Assembly: GCA_049604415.1 (NCBI GenBank)
Contig: JBMYTN010000012.1
Span: 1-64,000, forward strand
Reading direction: 5' to 3'
Origin: JBMYTN01 sp049604415
Lineage (GTDB): Bacteria > Pseudomonadota > Alphaproteobacteria > Rhodospirillales > Rhodospirillaceae
Length of the DNA: 64,000 nucleotides
Of the stretch, positions 23,453 to 32,582 are shown piece after piece. The stretch's first letter is position 1. Every line of letters begins with the position of its first letter. The notes under the pieces are model-generated. The model was not told the DNA's origin and made no database searches. It saw only the letters and a program-made list of their open reading frames with translations. The position numbers and the translations under genes were made by a program.

Positions 23453-25495
23453 TTATTTTGTTCGGTACAGGAACATGGTGTCCCGATAGCTCTTATTGTT
23501 GTGCTGGTAGGTCACCTGATAGGTGTATTCAACACCCGTTTGCTGGAACACAAGCTTGGTTGAGCCGGTGTAGCTGGCCCCGTCCCGGTTCCGCAGCCCC
23601 TGCATGGTGCAGGTGGCTGTCGAGGAGCTGATGCTGCACATGGCCTGCCATTGGCTGACGGAGGTGTTGCCATTGGCACAGAGGCGTTCACCACATTCGA
23701 ACACATCAATGGCCACCCGCAAATTGCCGTCTTCCAGAAGATAGGAGCCAACCGCCGCATCACGCGGATCAAATTTTGGCGTCGCTGGGGCTGGGGTCGG
23801 GGCCGGAGCCGGGGTCGGGGCTTGGGCAGCCTGCGGTTTTGACGCCGCTTGCCCCGTTCCAGTCAGAACCAACACCTCAATCCATTCCGTATCCTCAATC
23901 ACATCGCCATAGGGACTGACCGCGCTGCAGGTTCCCCCGTCCATTTGGCCGATGAAATACTCCCCCAGACCATCATCCCCCAGACGGCAAATGGCACCGT
24001 TCTGGGTTTTGGCCGCCCCGCTGGGAATTTGGCCAGAATAGGGAACCCAGCTGTCTTGGACGCCTCCGGACAAGGCCAGTACCTCATAGCTGTCGCCACC
24101 GGACGGACCGCCCTGGAAGGGAACGGCGCAATACCAGGCATTGCTGTCAGGGTTGAAGAACACGGACCCCGCCGTCATGCCATATCGCGGCAAGGGATAC
24201 CGACAGATCGAGGTTCCCCCAGCATAATCCCCATCTGGGTTCTTGTAAGCATTGCCCGGCACCGTCCCGGTGGCGGGAATCCATTGGAACAGCTCGGACG
24301 CTGCGCGGGGTTGCGGCGCATTTGACGCCACGGGGGGCGTGAGCGTGGTCGAAAGCGTGGATTGGGGCGCATTGCCAGACCCGACCCCGGCGATCCGATC
24401 TTTCTCCGGCACCGAGGACGCGGCCAGGGATGGCTTCATGGGCGGCAGGTCAGGAACACCACACCATTCCCGGAGCTTGCCATAGGCCGCCGTGGCACCC
24501 GACAAGGAAAACGTCTTCGAAAGCTGCTGCCCGGTCGCGGCATCGAGGACAGTCGCCGTTGTGCCGCCTTGAATGGCTTGGACGACCGGGTCCACCACAT
24601 CATCAACCGCTTTGATCGACCCTGGCCCGGTGGGCATGAATTTGAACAAAGCGTCATCCACGGAAAAGACCGCCCGGTCGGTTGCGTCTTCAGGCAGGAA
24701 ATCGACTTTGACATCGAAATTCCCGGTCATGTCGCGCACCTGTCCATTCACGATGTTCAGGACCATGCACACATCAATGGTGAAGGCGCTGTTGTCAGAC
24801 GTCGCCGTGCATTTCCGGATATTGCCCTTTTGCGCGGCGAAAGCGTGCCAGTCCTTATGTTCAAAATCGACAAACTCATCGGGCTTGCCAGAAAAGCCAC
24901 ATTGAATTTCGGTGCTGGCCGATTGGGTCAAGCTGCTGGCAACGGCCGGAGCGGACCGGCCTGGGGTGACAACCAGGAACTCAACAACACGGGCCGGAGA
25001 CCGGCTGATCTGGCCATCAAAAATATGCTCACAGTCATATTGGCTGGTCGTGCTGTGTCCCAGAATGAACTCACCGACCAAACCGACACGACACACCCGC
25101 CAGCCACGATTTGAAACCGCGAACTTGTTTTTGTCAGCCTCGGTGAGGGCGGTGCCATTCACCCAGCGTGCTTGGGCTCCGGGGCTCAGTCCGAGAACGG
25201 CATAAGACGAGGCGCTCATCAAATTGCCGGATTGAAAGTCAACATAGCGACAGGTGCCATCCGAAGACGGACCGGCGCTGAGGGTTCCAATATCCCCTTG
25301 GCTGCTGGCGCAAATGTAATTGGGGGCGCCAAAGTCTCCGTCCCGAGGCATCAAATAAGCCCCCTGCGGCGCACCATTTCGGGCATTCAGCCACTGAAAC
25401 CCACTATCCTGGGCGAAAGCTTGGGGACTTTGAACCGCCAAGAACCCGAGAACAGCCATCGCCGATAAAAACTGAATCACACTGCGAGTATGCAC
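23453..25495 (-). CDS. Secreted protein with DM9 (DUF3421) repeats
   Basis: 680 aa from GTG 25495, which follows AAAGGA by 8 nt and gives a clean signal peptide (SAMAVLGFLAVQSPQAFA, cleaved before QDS). Two copies of a DM9-type pair are seen. The first (about residues 33-170) opens with FQWLNARNGAPQGAY and has YICASS, SYAVLGLS and WRVCRVGLVGEFILGH. The second (about 400-545) opens with FQWIPATGTVPGNAY and has YEVLALSGG and ICRLGDDGLGEYFIGQ. Between them is an unassigned region; a Pro/Ala linker then leads to a Cys-containing C-terminal domain (about 575-680, ERLCANGNTSVSQWQ). DM9 proteins are best known as lectins and immune proteins of insects and molluscs, so a sugar-binding role is possible, but not shown. 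It is divergent from the LysR gene. Confidence 0.75.
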   Translation of the reverse strand: MHTRSVIQFLSAMAVLGFLAVQSPQAFAQDSGFQWLNARNGAPQGAYLMPRDGDFGAPNYICASSQGDIGTLSAGPSSDGTCRYVDFQSGNLMSASSYAVLGLSPGAQARWVNGTALTEADKNKFAVSNRGWRVCRVGLVGEFILGHSTTSQYDCEHIFDGQISRSPARVVEFLVVTPGRSAPAVASSLTQSASTEIQCGFSGKPDEFVDFEHKDWHAFAAQKGNIRKCTATSDNSAFTIDVCMVLNIVNGQVRDMTGNFDVKVDFLPEDATDRAVFSVDDALFKFMPTGPGSIKAVDDVVDPVVQAIQGGTTATVLDAATGQQLSKTFSLSGATAAYGKLREWCGVPDLPPMKPSLAASSVPEKDRIAGVGSGNAPQSTLSTTLTPPVASNAPQPRAASELFQWIPATGTVPGNAYKNPDGDYAGGTSICRYPLPRYGMTAGSVFFNPDSNAWYCAVPFQGGPSGGDSYEVLALSGGVQDSWVPYSGQIPSGAAKTQNGAICRLGDDGLGEYFIGQMDGGTCSAVSPYGDVIEDTEWIEVLVLTGTGQAASKPQAAQAPTPAPAPTPAPATPKFDPRDAAVGSYLLEDGNLRVAIDVFECGERLCANGNTSVSQWQAMCSISSSTATCTMQGLRNRDGASYTGSTKLVFQQTGVEYTYQVTYQHNNKSYRDTMFLYRTK

Positions 25496-25676
25496 AGACC
25501 TATTCCTTTCATTCTTTCGACAAGGAGGTTTATCTCCCACATAAACTTTTTTCTGTTTTAATGCCTAAACCCCTGGATGTCACCTGCCCTCCTGGTGTTT
25601 CAATTCAGACGTTCGCTACTGCCCCCCAATGCGGAGGACCGCGTCACATCTTGAGCCAAACCAAGGCATGGCGTAG

Positions 25677-25706
25677 CGTGGGTGTGGGCGTAGGCGTAGG
25701 CGTGGG
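25677..25706 (+). repeat. Hexanucleotide tandem repeat upstream of the LysR gene
   Basis: Five hexamers in a row: CGTGGG, TGTGGG, CGTAGG, CGTAGG, CGTGGG. The tract lies 40 bp before the regulator start, in the DM9-LysR intergenic region, where a change of copy number would alter promoter spacing. Confidence 0.6.
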
Positions 25707-25746
25707 ACATAAGGAGCCGCAATCCAGTGCTGAGGCAGCGACCATC

Positions 25747-26631
25747 ATGAACCTCAAGCAGATTGAAACCTTCGTTTGGGTCGCGACCCTGGGCAGCTTT
25801 CGCAAAGCCGCCGAAAAGCTCAACAGCAGCCAGCCCGCCATCTCCTCGCGGATCGATGCCCTGGAAACCCTGCTCGGCGTCAAGCTGTTCGAACGCCATG
25901 CGGGCCGCTTCACCCTGTCGGCCAAGGGCATGGAATTGCTGCCCTATGCGCAAAAACTGTTCCTGATGAGCGTGATGTTCAAGGAACGGGCCTGCGAGGC
26001 CAATACCCTCTCAGGCGTGCTGCGCCTCGGCGTCTCCGAGACCATCGTCCACACTTGGCTTTCGGAATTCCTCAAACGGGTCCATGACCAATATCCCATG
26101 GTGACCATCGAACTGACCGTCGATGTGACCTCGACCATGCGCGATGAACTGGTCGCCCGCTCCCTGGATCTCAGCTTCCTGATGGGGCCGATTTCCATGT
26201 ACAGCATCGAAAACGCCTTCCTGTGTGACTATGAGCTGGCCTGGATCTGCCGGTCCGATTTCGACTTGCCCGAGGGCGACATCCCCCTGGCCGATCTGCT
26301 CTCCAAGCCGATCCTGACCTATGCCCGCAACACCCGGCCCTTCGCCGAAATCCACGCCTTGACCAAAAAAGAGGGCATCGCCATCCCCCGGCTGTTCCCC
26401 TCGACGTCGCTATCAGCCTGCCAACGCATGACCGAGGACGGGCTGGGCATCGGCACCCTGCCCATGGCCCTGATCAAAGACGCGCTGGCCCAGGGCAGCC
26501 TGAGAAAGCTGGAAACCTCCTGGTCGCCCTCCAGCCTGGTCTTCACCGCCTCCTACCCCCGCGAGCCGGTTAACCCCATCGCCGAGCATATGGCCGCCCT
26601 GGCCGTCGAGGTCGCCGCCTCCCATTCCTGA
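25747..26631 (+). CDS. LysR-family transcriptional regulator
   Basis: 294 aa from ATG 25747, the usual family length; the open frame upstream contains the hexamer repeat and is not coding. The N-terminal helix-turn-helix is typical (MNLKQIETFVWVATLGSF, KAAEKLNSSQPAISSRIDA), followed by the linker helix and a two-lobed inducer-binding domain (VLRLGVSETIVHTWL onward). Such proteins activate or repress a neighbouring operon on ligand binding. The same-strand DUF1445-TRAP-Pxp genes 115 bp downstream are the obvious target, with 5-oxoproline or D-glutamate as a plausible inducer (inference). Confidence 0.93.
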   Translation: MNLKQIETFVWVATLGSFRKAAEKLNSSQPAISSRIDALETLLGVKLFERHAGRFTLSAKGMELLPYAQKLFLMSVMFKERACEANTLSGVLRLGVSETIVHTWLSEFLKRVHDQYPMVTIELTVDVTSTMRDELVARSLDLSFLMGPISMYSIENAFLCDYELAWICRSDFDLPEGDIPLADLLSKPILTYARNTRPFAEIHALTKKEGIAIPRLFPSTSLSACQRMTEDGLGIGTLPMALIKDALAQGSLRKLETSWSPSSLVFTASYPREPVNPIAEHMAALAVEVAASHS

Positions 26632-26746
26632 TAAATTTTCTTTATCACCAGAGCCAAATTTATTCCGCTGGAGCTTATCCGACCCCCATGACATGAGTCT
26701 GTGACGCCCAAATGACAGGCGCATGACCGTTTCATGGAGTGGGATG

Positions 26747-27574
26747 ATGGACCTGAAAGCCTCGCTGCGCAGCGCCTCCCCGGCGGAAGTCCGAGCCCTG
26801 ATCCGCAAGGGCCAGTTCACCGAGGACACCTCGGGCCTGTGCGGCGGCTATCTGCAAGGCAATCTGGTCATCCTGCCCCAAGCCGATGGCATGGACTTTT
26901 TCCAGTTCTGCCAGCGCAACCCGAAGCCTTGCCCGCTGATCGGCGTGTCCGACCCCGGCGATCCCATGCTCCGCGCCTTGGGCCAGGATATCGACGTCCG
27001 CAGCGACCTGCCCGGCTACAAGATCTTCCGCGATGGGGTATTGGTTGAGGAAGCCAGCGACATCACCGCCCATTGGCGCGATGACCTGATGGCCTTCCTG
27101 CTCGGCTGTTCCTTTTCCTTTGAAGAGGCGTTGAGTGCTGAGGGCATCGAGGTCCGCCATGTGGCCAAGGGCCGCAATGTGCCGATGTATCGCACCAACA
27201 TCCCGGCGGTCAGCGCCGGGCGGTTTCGCGGCGAGATCGTGGTGTCCATGCGTCCCTTCACCAAGGCCGACGCCATCCGCGCCATCGCCATCAGCGGCCG
27301 CTTCCCGGAAGCCCATGGCACCCCGATCCATTTCGGCGATCCGTCAGAGATTGGCATCACGGATCTGGACCAGCCGGATTTCGGCGACGGTCCGGAGCTG
27401 CGCGACGGCGAAATCCCGGTGTTCTGGGCCTGCGGCGTCACCCCGCAAGTGGCCATCGCCAATGCCAAGCCCGCGATCAGCATCACCCATATGCCCGGCA
27501 AAATGCTGATCACCAGCATCCGCACCGGCGATTTGGGCCGCGTTGTGCCCACCCCAACCCTTTCTTCCCCGTAA
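26747..27574 (+). CDS. DUF1445/UPF0317 putative hydro-lyase (D-glutamate cyclase family)
   Basis: 275 aa from ATG 26747; GGAG is 7 nt before it (an ATG at 26744 is only 4 nt away). The family pattern is seen throughout: RKGQFTEDTSGLCGGYLQGN near the start, GDPMLRALGQDID, the central FLLGCSFSFEEAL and the C-terminal FWACGVTPQ and SITHMPGKMLITS. This is the B. subtilis YcsI family, which there also sits in an operon with the 5-oxoprolinase genes. The human D-glutamate cyclase DGLUCY includes a domain of this family and makes 5-oxo-D-proline. Inferred role here: interconversion of glutamate and 5-oxoproline, or a related dehydration. Cytosolic. Confidence 0.88.
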   Translation: MDLKASLRSASPAEVRALIRKGQFTEDTSGLCGGYLQGNLVILPQADGMDFFQFCQRNPKPCPLIGVSDPGDPMLRALGQDIDVRSDLPGYKIFRDGVLVEEASDITAHWRDDLMAFLLGCSFSFEEALSAEGIEVRHVAKGRNVPMYRTNIPAVSAGRFRGEIVVSMRPFTKADAIRAIAISGRFPEAHGTPIHFGDPSEIGITDLDQPDFGDGPELRDGEIPVFWACGVTPQVAIANAKPAISITHMPGKMLITSIRTGDLGRVVPTPTLSSP

Positions 27575-27611
27575 CCGTCCAAAACCCAAATCCGTCACTG
27601 GAGAGATCCCC

Positions 27612-28676
27612 ATGATCACATCGGCAAAAAAAGGTTTTCGTTTGGCTGTTTGTAGCGCTGTCCTGGCTTCTGTTGGCTTTGCCGCCCCGGCCCTGGCCCA
27701 GACCAAGGTCAATGTGATTGGCACCTGGAACAGCATGACCAACTATAATGACCGGGAAGCCCCGTTCTGGCGCGGCCTGCCGAAGGAAACCGAGGGCCAG
27801 ATCATTTCCACCATCGGCTCCTATTCCGAGTTCGGCCTGAAGGGCTTCGAGGTCATGCGCATGCTGAAATCCGGCGTGTTTGACTATGCCCACGGCCTGC
27901 CGGGCTATGTCGCCAGCGAAAACGCCGTCTTCGAAGGCGGCGATCTGTCCGCCGTCGCCCAGGACATCGTCACCCAGCGCGAGGTCGCCGATGCCTATTT
28001 CCCGATCCTGGCCGAAGCCTTTGACACCTATTTCGATGCCAAGCTGCTGCAGCTTTATCCCTTCCCGAGCCAAGTGCTCTATTGCAGCACCCCGATTTCC
28101 GGCATTGCCGATCTGAAGGGCAAAAAGATCCGGGTCTACACCACCTCCCTGGGCGATTTTGTTGAAGGCGTCGGCGGCACCTCGGTCACCGTGTCCTTCG
28201 GCGAAGTGGTCCCGGCCCTGGACAAAGGCGTGGTCGATTGCGCCATCACCGGCACCATGTCGGCCTACACGGCGAAATGGTACCAAGCCGCCAGCCATGT
28301 CTACACCCTGCGGGTCGGCTGGGGTCTGGCCTTCGGGGCGATGAACAACAAAAAATGGGAGTCCATGAGCCCCGAGCTGCAAGCGGATCTGCAAAGCCGG
28401 ATCGACGCCCTGACCGACAGCATGTGGGAGGCCACCGCCAAGGAAGACGATGTCGCCATCGCCTGCCTGACCGGTGACAGCTGCCCCATTGGCGAAGACG
28501 CCCCGTTGGGCGGCATGACCCTGGTCGAGCCCAGCCCGGAAGACCTGCAAATGCGCGACGAGATCGTTCAAAACGTGGTCCTGTCCCGCTGGGCAGAACG
28601 CTGCGGTGAAGACTGTGCCGCTGCGTGGAACGAGACCGTCGGCAAGGTCCTGAACCAAACCGCCGAAGTCCGCTAA
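27612..28676 (+). CDS. dctP: TRAP transporter solute-binding protein (DctP family)
   Basis: 354 aa, GGAGAG before ATG 27612. A signal peptide (LAVCSAVLASVGFAAPALA) is cleaved before Q30. The mature protein shows the DctP/TRAP binding fold: KVNVIGTWNSM, then GKKIRVYTTSLGDFVEG and FGEVVPALDKGVVDCAITG, containing the conserved arginine that binds the carboxylate of the ligand. Two cysteine pairs (CLTGDSC, CGEDC) in the last quarter may form disulfides. DctP-type proteins from Bordetella bind pyroglutamate, which fits the 5-oxoprolinase genes downstream; the ligand is an inference. It works with DctQ and DctM, which use a sodium gradient. A 17-bp hairpin follows. Confidence 0.9.
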   Translation: MITSAKKGFRLAVCSAVLASVGFAAPALAQTKVNVIGTWNSMTNYNDREAPFWRGLPKETEGQIISTIGSYSEFGLKGFEVMRMLKSGVFDYAHGLPGYVASENAVFEGGDLSAVAQDIVTQREVADAYFPILAEAFDTYFDAKLLQLYPFPSQVLYCSTPISGIADLKGKKIRVYTTSLGDFVEGVGGTSVTVSFGEVVPALDKGVVDCAITGTMSAYTAKWYQAASHVYTLRVGWGLAFGAMNNKKWESMSPELQADLQSRIDALTDSMWEATAKEDDVAIACLTGDSCPIGEDAPLGGMTLVEPSPEDLQMRDEIVQNVVLSRWAERCGEDCAAAWNETVGKVLNQTAEVR

Positions 28677-28691
28677 GCCCAAACCGGCCTT

Positions 28692-28734
28692 GAGGGACGG
28701 GCTGCCGCCACCCGAGAGCGGCAGCCCGTCCCTC
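28692..28734 (+). other. Perfect 17-bp intercistronic hairpin between dctP and dctQ
   Basis: GAGGGACGGGCTGCCGC (28692-28708) pairs perfectly with 28718-28734 around a 9-nt loop. It lies 16 bp after the dctP stop, without a U-tract. Such stems often protect the binding-protein message from 3' decay and so raise its amount over the permease. Confidence 0.75.
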
Positions 28735-28797
28735 CCCCAACAGGTCCCTACTCTCTCCCTGGCACTCCCCCTCACGCCCCATTTTGCGGAGGATCCG

Positions 28798-29430
28798 ATG
28801 ACCCGCCCCCTGACGGTATTGATCAATGTGATGGTTCAGATTGGCGGCTGGTCGCTTCTCGCCTGTGCCTTCCTGGTGACCTATGACGTGATTGCGCGCA
28901 AGCTGTTCGGCATCTCCATTGCCGGGGCTGACGAGATCTCCGGCTATGTGTTTGCGATTTCGACCGCCTTTGCCTACTGCTTTGCGCTGGTCAGCCGGGC
29001 CAATATCCGGATCGATTTCCTCTACAACACCCTGCCTGCTGTCGCCCAAAGGCTGCTGGACATCGCCAGCATGGCCCTGGTGGCCGGGTTCTTCGGTGTG
29101 ATCTGCTATTACGCCTTCGGGCTGGTCCAAGACGCCTATCTCTATAACAGCCGCTCCATCACACCGCTGCAAACCCCGCTGATCCTCCCCCAAGCACTGT
29201 GGTTTGCCGGGCTGTGCCTGGCTTTGCTGACCGCCCTGTTTTTGCTGGTCCGCTCCTTGGTCGCCCTGATCCAGGGCGAGCCGGAGACGGTCAAAGCCCT
29301 GATCGGTGCGCCCTCCTTAGATGAGGAGATCAAGGCGGAAATCGGCAGCGGGCGTGACGGCCCAGATGGTCAAGACAGTCCACCGGGCCAACCAAGCCAC
29401 GCCGACCACAACAGCCAACTTAAAACCTAG
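28798..29430 (+). CDS. dctQ: TRAP transporter small permease (DctQ family)
   Basis: 210 aa from ATG 28798 after GCGGAGGA. Four membrane helices are visible (TVLINVMVQIGGWSLLACAF, then YVFAISTAFAYCFALV, SMALVAGFFGVICYYAFG and LWFAGLCLALLTALFLLV), as expected for the small subunit. YDVIARKLFG near residue 30 is a family signature. It lies in the inner membrane and pairs with DctM. The C-terminal 45 residues are hydrophilic and Gly/Asp/Pro-rich (GRDGPDGQDSPPGQPSHADH), longer than is usual. Confidence 0.9.
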   Translation: MTRPLTVLINVMVQIGGWSLLACAFLVTYDVIARKLFGISIAGADEISGYVFAISTAFAYCFALVSRANIRIDFLYNTLPAVAQRLLDIASMALVAGFFGVICYYAFGLVQDAYLYNSRSITPLQTPLILPQALWFAGLCLALLTALFLLVRSLVALIQGEPETVKALIGAPSLDEEIKAEIGSGRDGPDGQDSPPGQPSHADHNSQLKT

Positions 29431-29442
29431 GAGGACGATCTC

Positions 29443-30726
29443 ATGCTCACCGTCATCATCGTTCTGCTGCTGCTGTTGATCGGCCTTAGCATCCCCGTTG
29501 CCGCCTCCCTGGGCTGGCTTGGCCTAATCATGGGCGAGTTCTACACCCCGATGCCGGTCCACCGAGCCATTGGCGACATCGTCTGGGGCCATTCCACCGA
29601 ATATCTGCTGGTGGCGATCCCAATGTTCGTCATGCTCGGCGAGATCCTGCTGCGCTCCGGCGTCACCACCCGGATGTATGACGCCATGGCGAAATGGCTG
29701 TCCTGGCTGCCCGGCGGGCTGATGCATTCCAATATCGGGGCCTGCGCCCTGTTTGCGGCAACCTCCGGCTCCTCGGTGGCCACGGCGGCGACCATCGGCA
29801 CGGTGGCGGAGCCGGAAATGCACAAGCGCGGCTATAACCAGCCGCTGTTCCTGGGCACCGTCGCGGCGGGGGGCACTTTGGGCATCCTGATCCCGCCCTC
29901 AATCAACCTGATCGTCTTTGGCTTGCTGACCAACACCTCGGTCTCTGAGCTCTATCTGGCCGGCTTTATTCCCGGCCTGCTGATGGCGCTGCTGTTCATG
30001 GCCACCGTCGCCATTGCCTGTTTGCTGGTGCCGAAATGGGGCGGCGAGAAGGTCCGCTATAGCTGGTCCGCGCGTGTTGCCAGCCTGGTCCATTTGCTGC
30101 CGCCGGTCGGTATCTTCCTGGTGGTCGTCGGCTCGATCTATACCGGCTGGGCGACGCCGACCGAAGCGGCCTCCCTGGGCGTGGTCGCGGCCCTGGCCCT
30201 GGCGGCGGCCAACCGGACCCTGTCCATCGCCATGCTGCAGGAGGCCTTCCGGGGCACCATGCGCACCACGGCGATCATCATGCTGATCATCATTGCAGCG
30301 GTGTTCCTGAACTTCGTGCTGACCGCCATCGGCCTGACGGCGCAATTGACCGAGTTCATCACCAGCCTGGGTCTAACGCCGCTGGGCACCTTGCTGCTGA
30401 TCATTGTCTTCTATGTGGTGCTGGGCTGTTTCATGGAGACCTTCTCCATGCTGATCACCACCGCCACCATCATCACCCCCATCGTCGTCGGCCTGGGCTA
30501 CGAGGCCGTCTGGTTCGGCATCCTGCTGATGGTGCTGCTGGAAACCGCCCTGATCACCCCGCCCATCGGCATCAACTTGTTTGTGGTCCAGTCGATCCGC
30601 AGCAAAGGGGCAATGAAGGACGTCATGATCGGCGCTTTGCCCTTCGTGCTGTCCATGTTCGGCCTGATCGCTTTGCTGATCGCCTTCCCGCAATTGGCAC
30701 TGTGGCTGCCAAGCCTGTTTTACTAA
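29443..30726 (+). CDS. dctM: TRAP transporter large permease (DctM family)
   Basis: 427 aa, about 12 membrane helices. It starts with VIIVLLLLLIGLSIPVAASL, has the family signatures ATSGSSVATAATIGTVAEPEM and GTLGILIPPSINLIVFG, and ends in helices with ALITPPIGINLFVVQ. It is the ion-driven channel subunit of the TRAP importer, using a sodium or proton gradient. It follows dctQ by 12 bp with an AGGAGG site and is followed by the PxpB gene at 27 bp, so it is in the same operon. Confidence 0.95.
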   Translation: MLTVIIVLLLLLIGLSIPVAASLGWLGLIMGEFYTPMPVHRAIGDIVWGHSTEYLLVAIPMFVMLGEILLRSGVTTRMYDAMAKWLSWLPGGLMHSNIGACALFAATSGSSVATAATIGTVAEPEMHKRGYNQPLFLGTVAAGGTLGILIPPSINLIVFGLLTNTSVSELYLAGFIPGLLMALLFMATVAIACLLVPKWGGEKVRYSWSARVASLVHLLPPVGIFLVVVGSIYTGWATPTEAASLGVVAALALAAANRTLSIAMLQEAFRGTMRTTAIIMLIIIAAVFLNFVLTAIGLTAQLTEFITSLGLTPLGTLLLIIVFYVVLGCFMETFSMLITTATIITPIVVGLGYEAVWFGILLMVLLETALITPPIGINLFVVQSIRSKGAMKDVMIGALPFVLSMFGLIALLIAFPQLALWLPSLFY

Positions 30727-30753
30727 CAATAACAGTCACAAAGGACCAAACCG

Positions 30754-31506
30754 GTGGCACGCTATGCGCTGCGTCCCCTGGGGGATTGCGCCCTCACCCT
30801 GACCTTCCCGGCGCTGACCGGGACGGCAGGCGCCCTACAGATGGCCGCCCTGGCGGACCGGATCCAAGCGGAGACCGAGGCAAACCGTCTGCCCGGCCTG
30901 ACCGACCTGATCCCGGCCTTCAACGCCCTGACGCTGTGCTTTGATCCGTCGGTGCAGGACGGCGACAGCCTGGGCAAGGCTTTGGACCGCCTGATCACCA
31001 CCGCTCCTAAGGCCCAAACCGCCAAAGCCCGGCAATGGCGCTTGCCCGCCTGCTATGACCCGTCGGTGGCCCCGGATCTGGTCGAAACGGCAGAGCGTCT
31101 GGGCCTCAGCCAAGAGCAGCTGGTCGCTGGGCACAGCGCGGCGCTTTATGACGTGCCGTTGATCGGCTTTCTGCCTGGCTTTCCGTTCCTGTCCGGCACC
31201 CCGCAGGCCCTGCACCTGCCCCGACGGGCGACGCCCCGGACCCAGGTCCCCGCAGGCTCCGTGGCCATCGCCAATGACCAGACCGCGATCTATCCCTGGG
31301 AGAGCCCCGGCGGCTGGCATTTGATCGCCCGCTGCCCGGTGCCGCTGTTCAATGTCTCGCGCCCCGCCCCCAGCTTGCTGGCGGTCGGCGACCAGCTGCG
31401 TTTCGACCCGATTTCCGTCGCAGATCTGGAGAGCCTCCAGGACCGCCTGAAAACAGGTGCCTTGGCGGCGGAACAGTTTCTCGTCCAGGGGGAGGCGGCG
31501 GCATGA
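30754..31506 (+). CDS. pxpB: 5-oxoprolinase subunit PxpB (KipI family)
   Basis: 250 aa from a GTG start. KipI/PxpB pattern: MARYALRPLGDCALTLTF at the start and the conserved FLPGFPFLSGTP block, followed by RRATPRTQVPAGSVAIA and YPWESPGGWHLIAR. With PxpC and PxpA it forms the ATP-dependent enzyme that opens 5-oxoproline to glutamate; the B-C subunits probably perform the phosphorylation and A the hydrolysis. Its stop overlaps the PxpC start by 4 bp (translational coupling). Cytosolic. Confidence 0.94.
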   Translation: MARYALRPLGDCALTLTFPALTGTAGALQMAALADRIQAETEANRLPGLTDLIPAFNALTLCFDPSVQDGDSLGKALDRLITTAPKAQTAKARQWRLPACYDPSVAPDLVETAERLGLSQEQLVAGHSAALYDVPLIGFLPGFPFLSGTPQALHLPRRATPRTQVPAGSVAIANDQTAIYPWESPGGWHLIARCPVPLFNVSRPAPSLLAVGDQLRFDPISVADLESLQDRLKTGALAAEQFLVQGEAAA

Positions 31507-32582
31507 GCGCAGTTCTGAAGGTTTTGGAGCCTGGGCTGCAGACCACGATCCAGGATTTTGGCCGCCCCGGCCTGTTGCGCCATGGGGTGCCACGCAGCGG
31601 GGCAGTGGACCGGGTCCGGTTGCAGCTCGGCAATGCCCTGGTCGGCAATTCGCCCGGCGAGGCCGCCCTGGAGGTCCGCATGATCGGCCCAACCCTGCAA
31701 GCCGAAGGCGGGCCGGTGCGCCTGGGTTTGGCCGGGGAGATGACGGCGGAAATCCTGCGCAGCGATGGAGATCTGGTGAGCCTGGTCCCCTGGCAAAGCC
31801 TGCTGCTGCAGCCCGGCGATCAACTGCGCAAAGTCCGCCTGACCGGCGGCTGCACCGGCTATCTCTGTGTCGCGGGCGGCCTGGATCTGAGCCCGGTGCT
31901 GGGCAGTGTGGCCAGCTATCGCTATGCCCGGCTCGGCGGGCTCGGCGACGGCGCGGCCCTGACCGGCGGCGCGGTGCTGGCCCTGCGCCAAAGCCCGGAT
32001 CCAAGCGCGCAGGACAAATGCTTGACCGCCCCTTTGGAAGAAAAGGCCTCCCAATTGCGGGTGATCTTCGGGCCACAGGATCAGCATTTCGCCCCGGACA
32101 CCCTGGCCCGGTTCGCCCAGGAGCCTTTCCTGGTCAGCCATCAGGCCGACCGCATGGGGGTGCGGCTGGTGGGCCAAGCGGTGCATCCGCTGCCTGGCGC
32201 AGCGGGCTCGATGCGCTCCGATGGTTCGGTGCCCGGTGCGATCCAGGTTCCAGGCTCCGGGGAGCCGGTGATCTTGGGCGCGGACAGCCAAACCATTGGC
32301 GGCTATCCGAAAATCGCCACCGTGATCGCCGCCGATCTGCATAAGGTCGGGCAGCTGCGCCCGGGCGATCAGATCCGCTTCCACCCGGTCAGTCTTGCCG
32401 AGGCCCAGCGCCAGCGCCAAATCCTAGACGATAAGATCAGCCGCGCCGTGGCCTCGATCACGCCGTTCTTAGGCCTGGGCGCGGTGGATTTGATGGCGCT
32501 TTATGCCAGCAACATCATCGGCGGCATGGTCGATGCCCAGAGGCCGAACCATTTTCCCGAGAATCTGGAAGACCCGTCGTGA
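31503..32582 (+). CDS. pxpC: 5-oxoprolinase subunit PxpC (KipA / biotin-dependent carboxyltransferase-like)
   Basis: 359 aa, ATG at 31503. KipA pattern: VLEPGLQTTIQDFGRPGLL in the first 30 residues, RSGAVDRVRLQLGNALVGN, the middle VAGGLDLSPVLGS, and GSMRSDGSVPGAIQVPGSG. The mid-region resembles allophanate hydrolase subunit 2. It partners PxpB. The start overlaps PxpB by 4 bp and its stop overlaps PxpA by 4 bp, so the three are made in equal amounts. Confidence 0.95.
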   Translation: MSAVLKVLEPGLQTTIQDFGRPGLLRHGVPRSGAVDRVRLQLGNALVGNSPGEAALEVRMIGPTLQAEGGPVRLGLAGEMTAEILRSDGDLVSLVPWQSLLLQPGDQLRKVRLTGGCTGYLCVAGGLDLSPVLGSVASYRYARLGGLGDGAALTGGAVLALRQSPDPSAQDKCLTAPLEEKASQLRVIFGPQDQHFAPDTLARFAQEPFLVSHQADRMGVRLVGQAVHPLPGAAGSMRSDGSVPGAIQVPGSGEPVILGADSQTIGGYPKIATVIAADLHKVGQLRPGDQIRFHPVSLAEAQRQRQILDDKISRAVASITPFLGLGAVDLMALYASNIIGGMVDAQRPNHFPENLEDPS

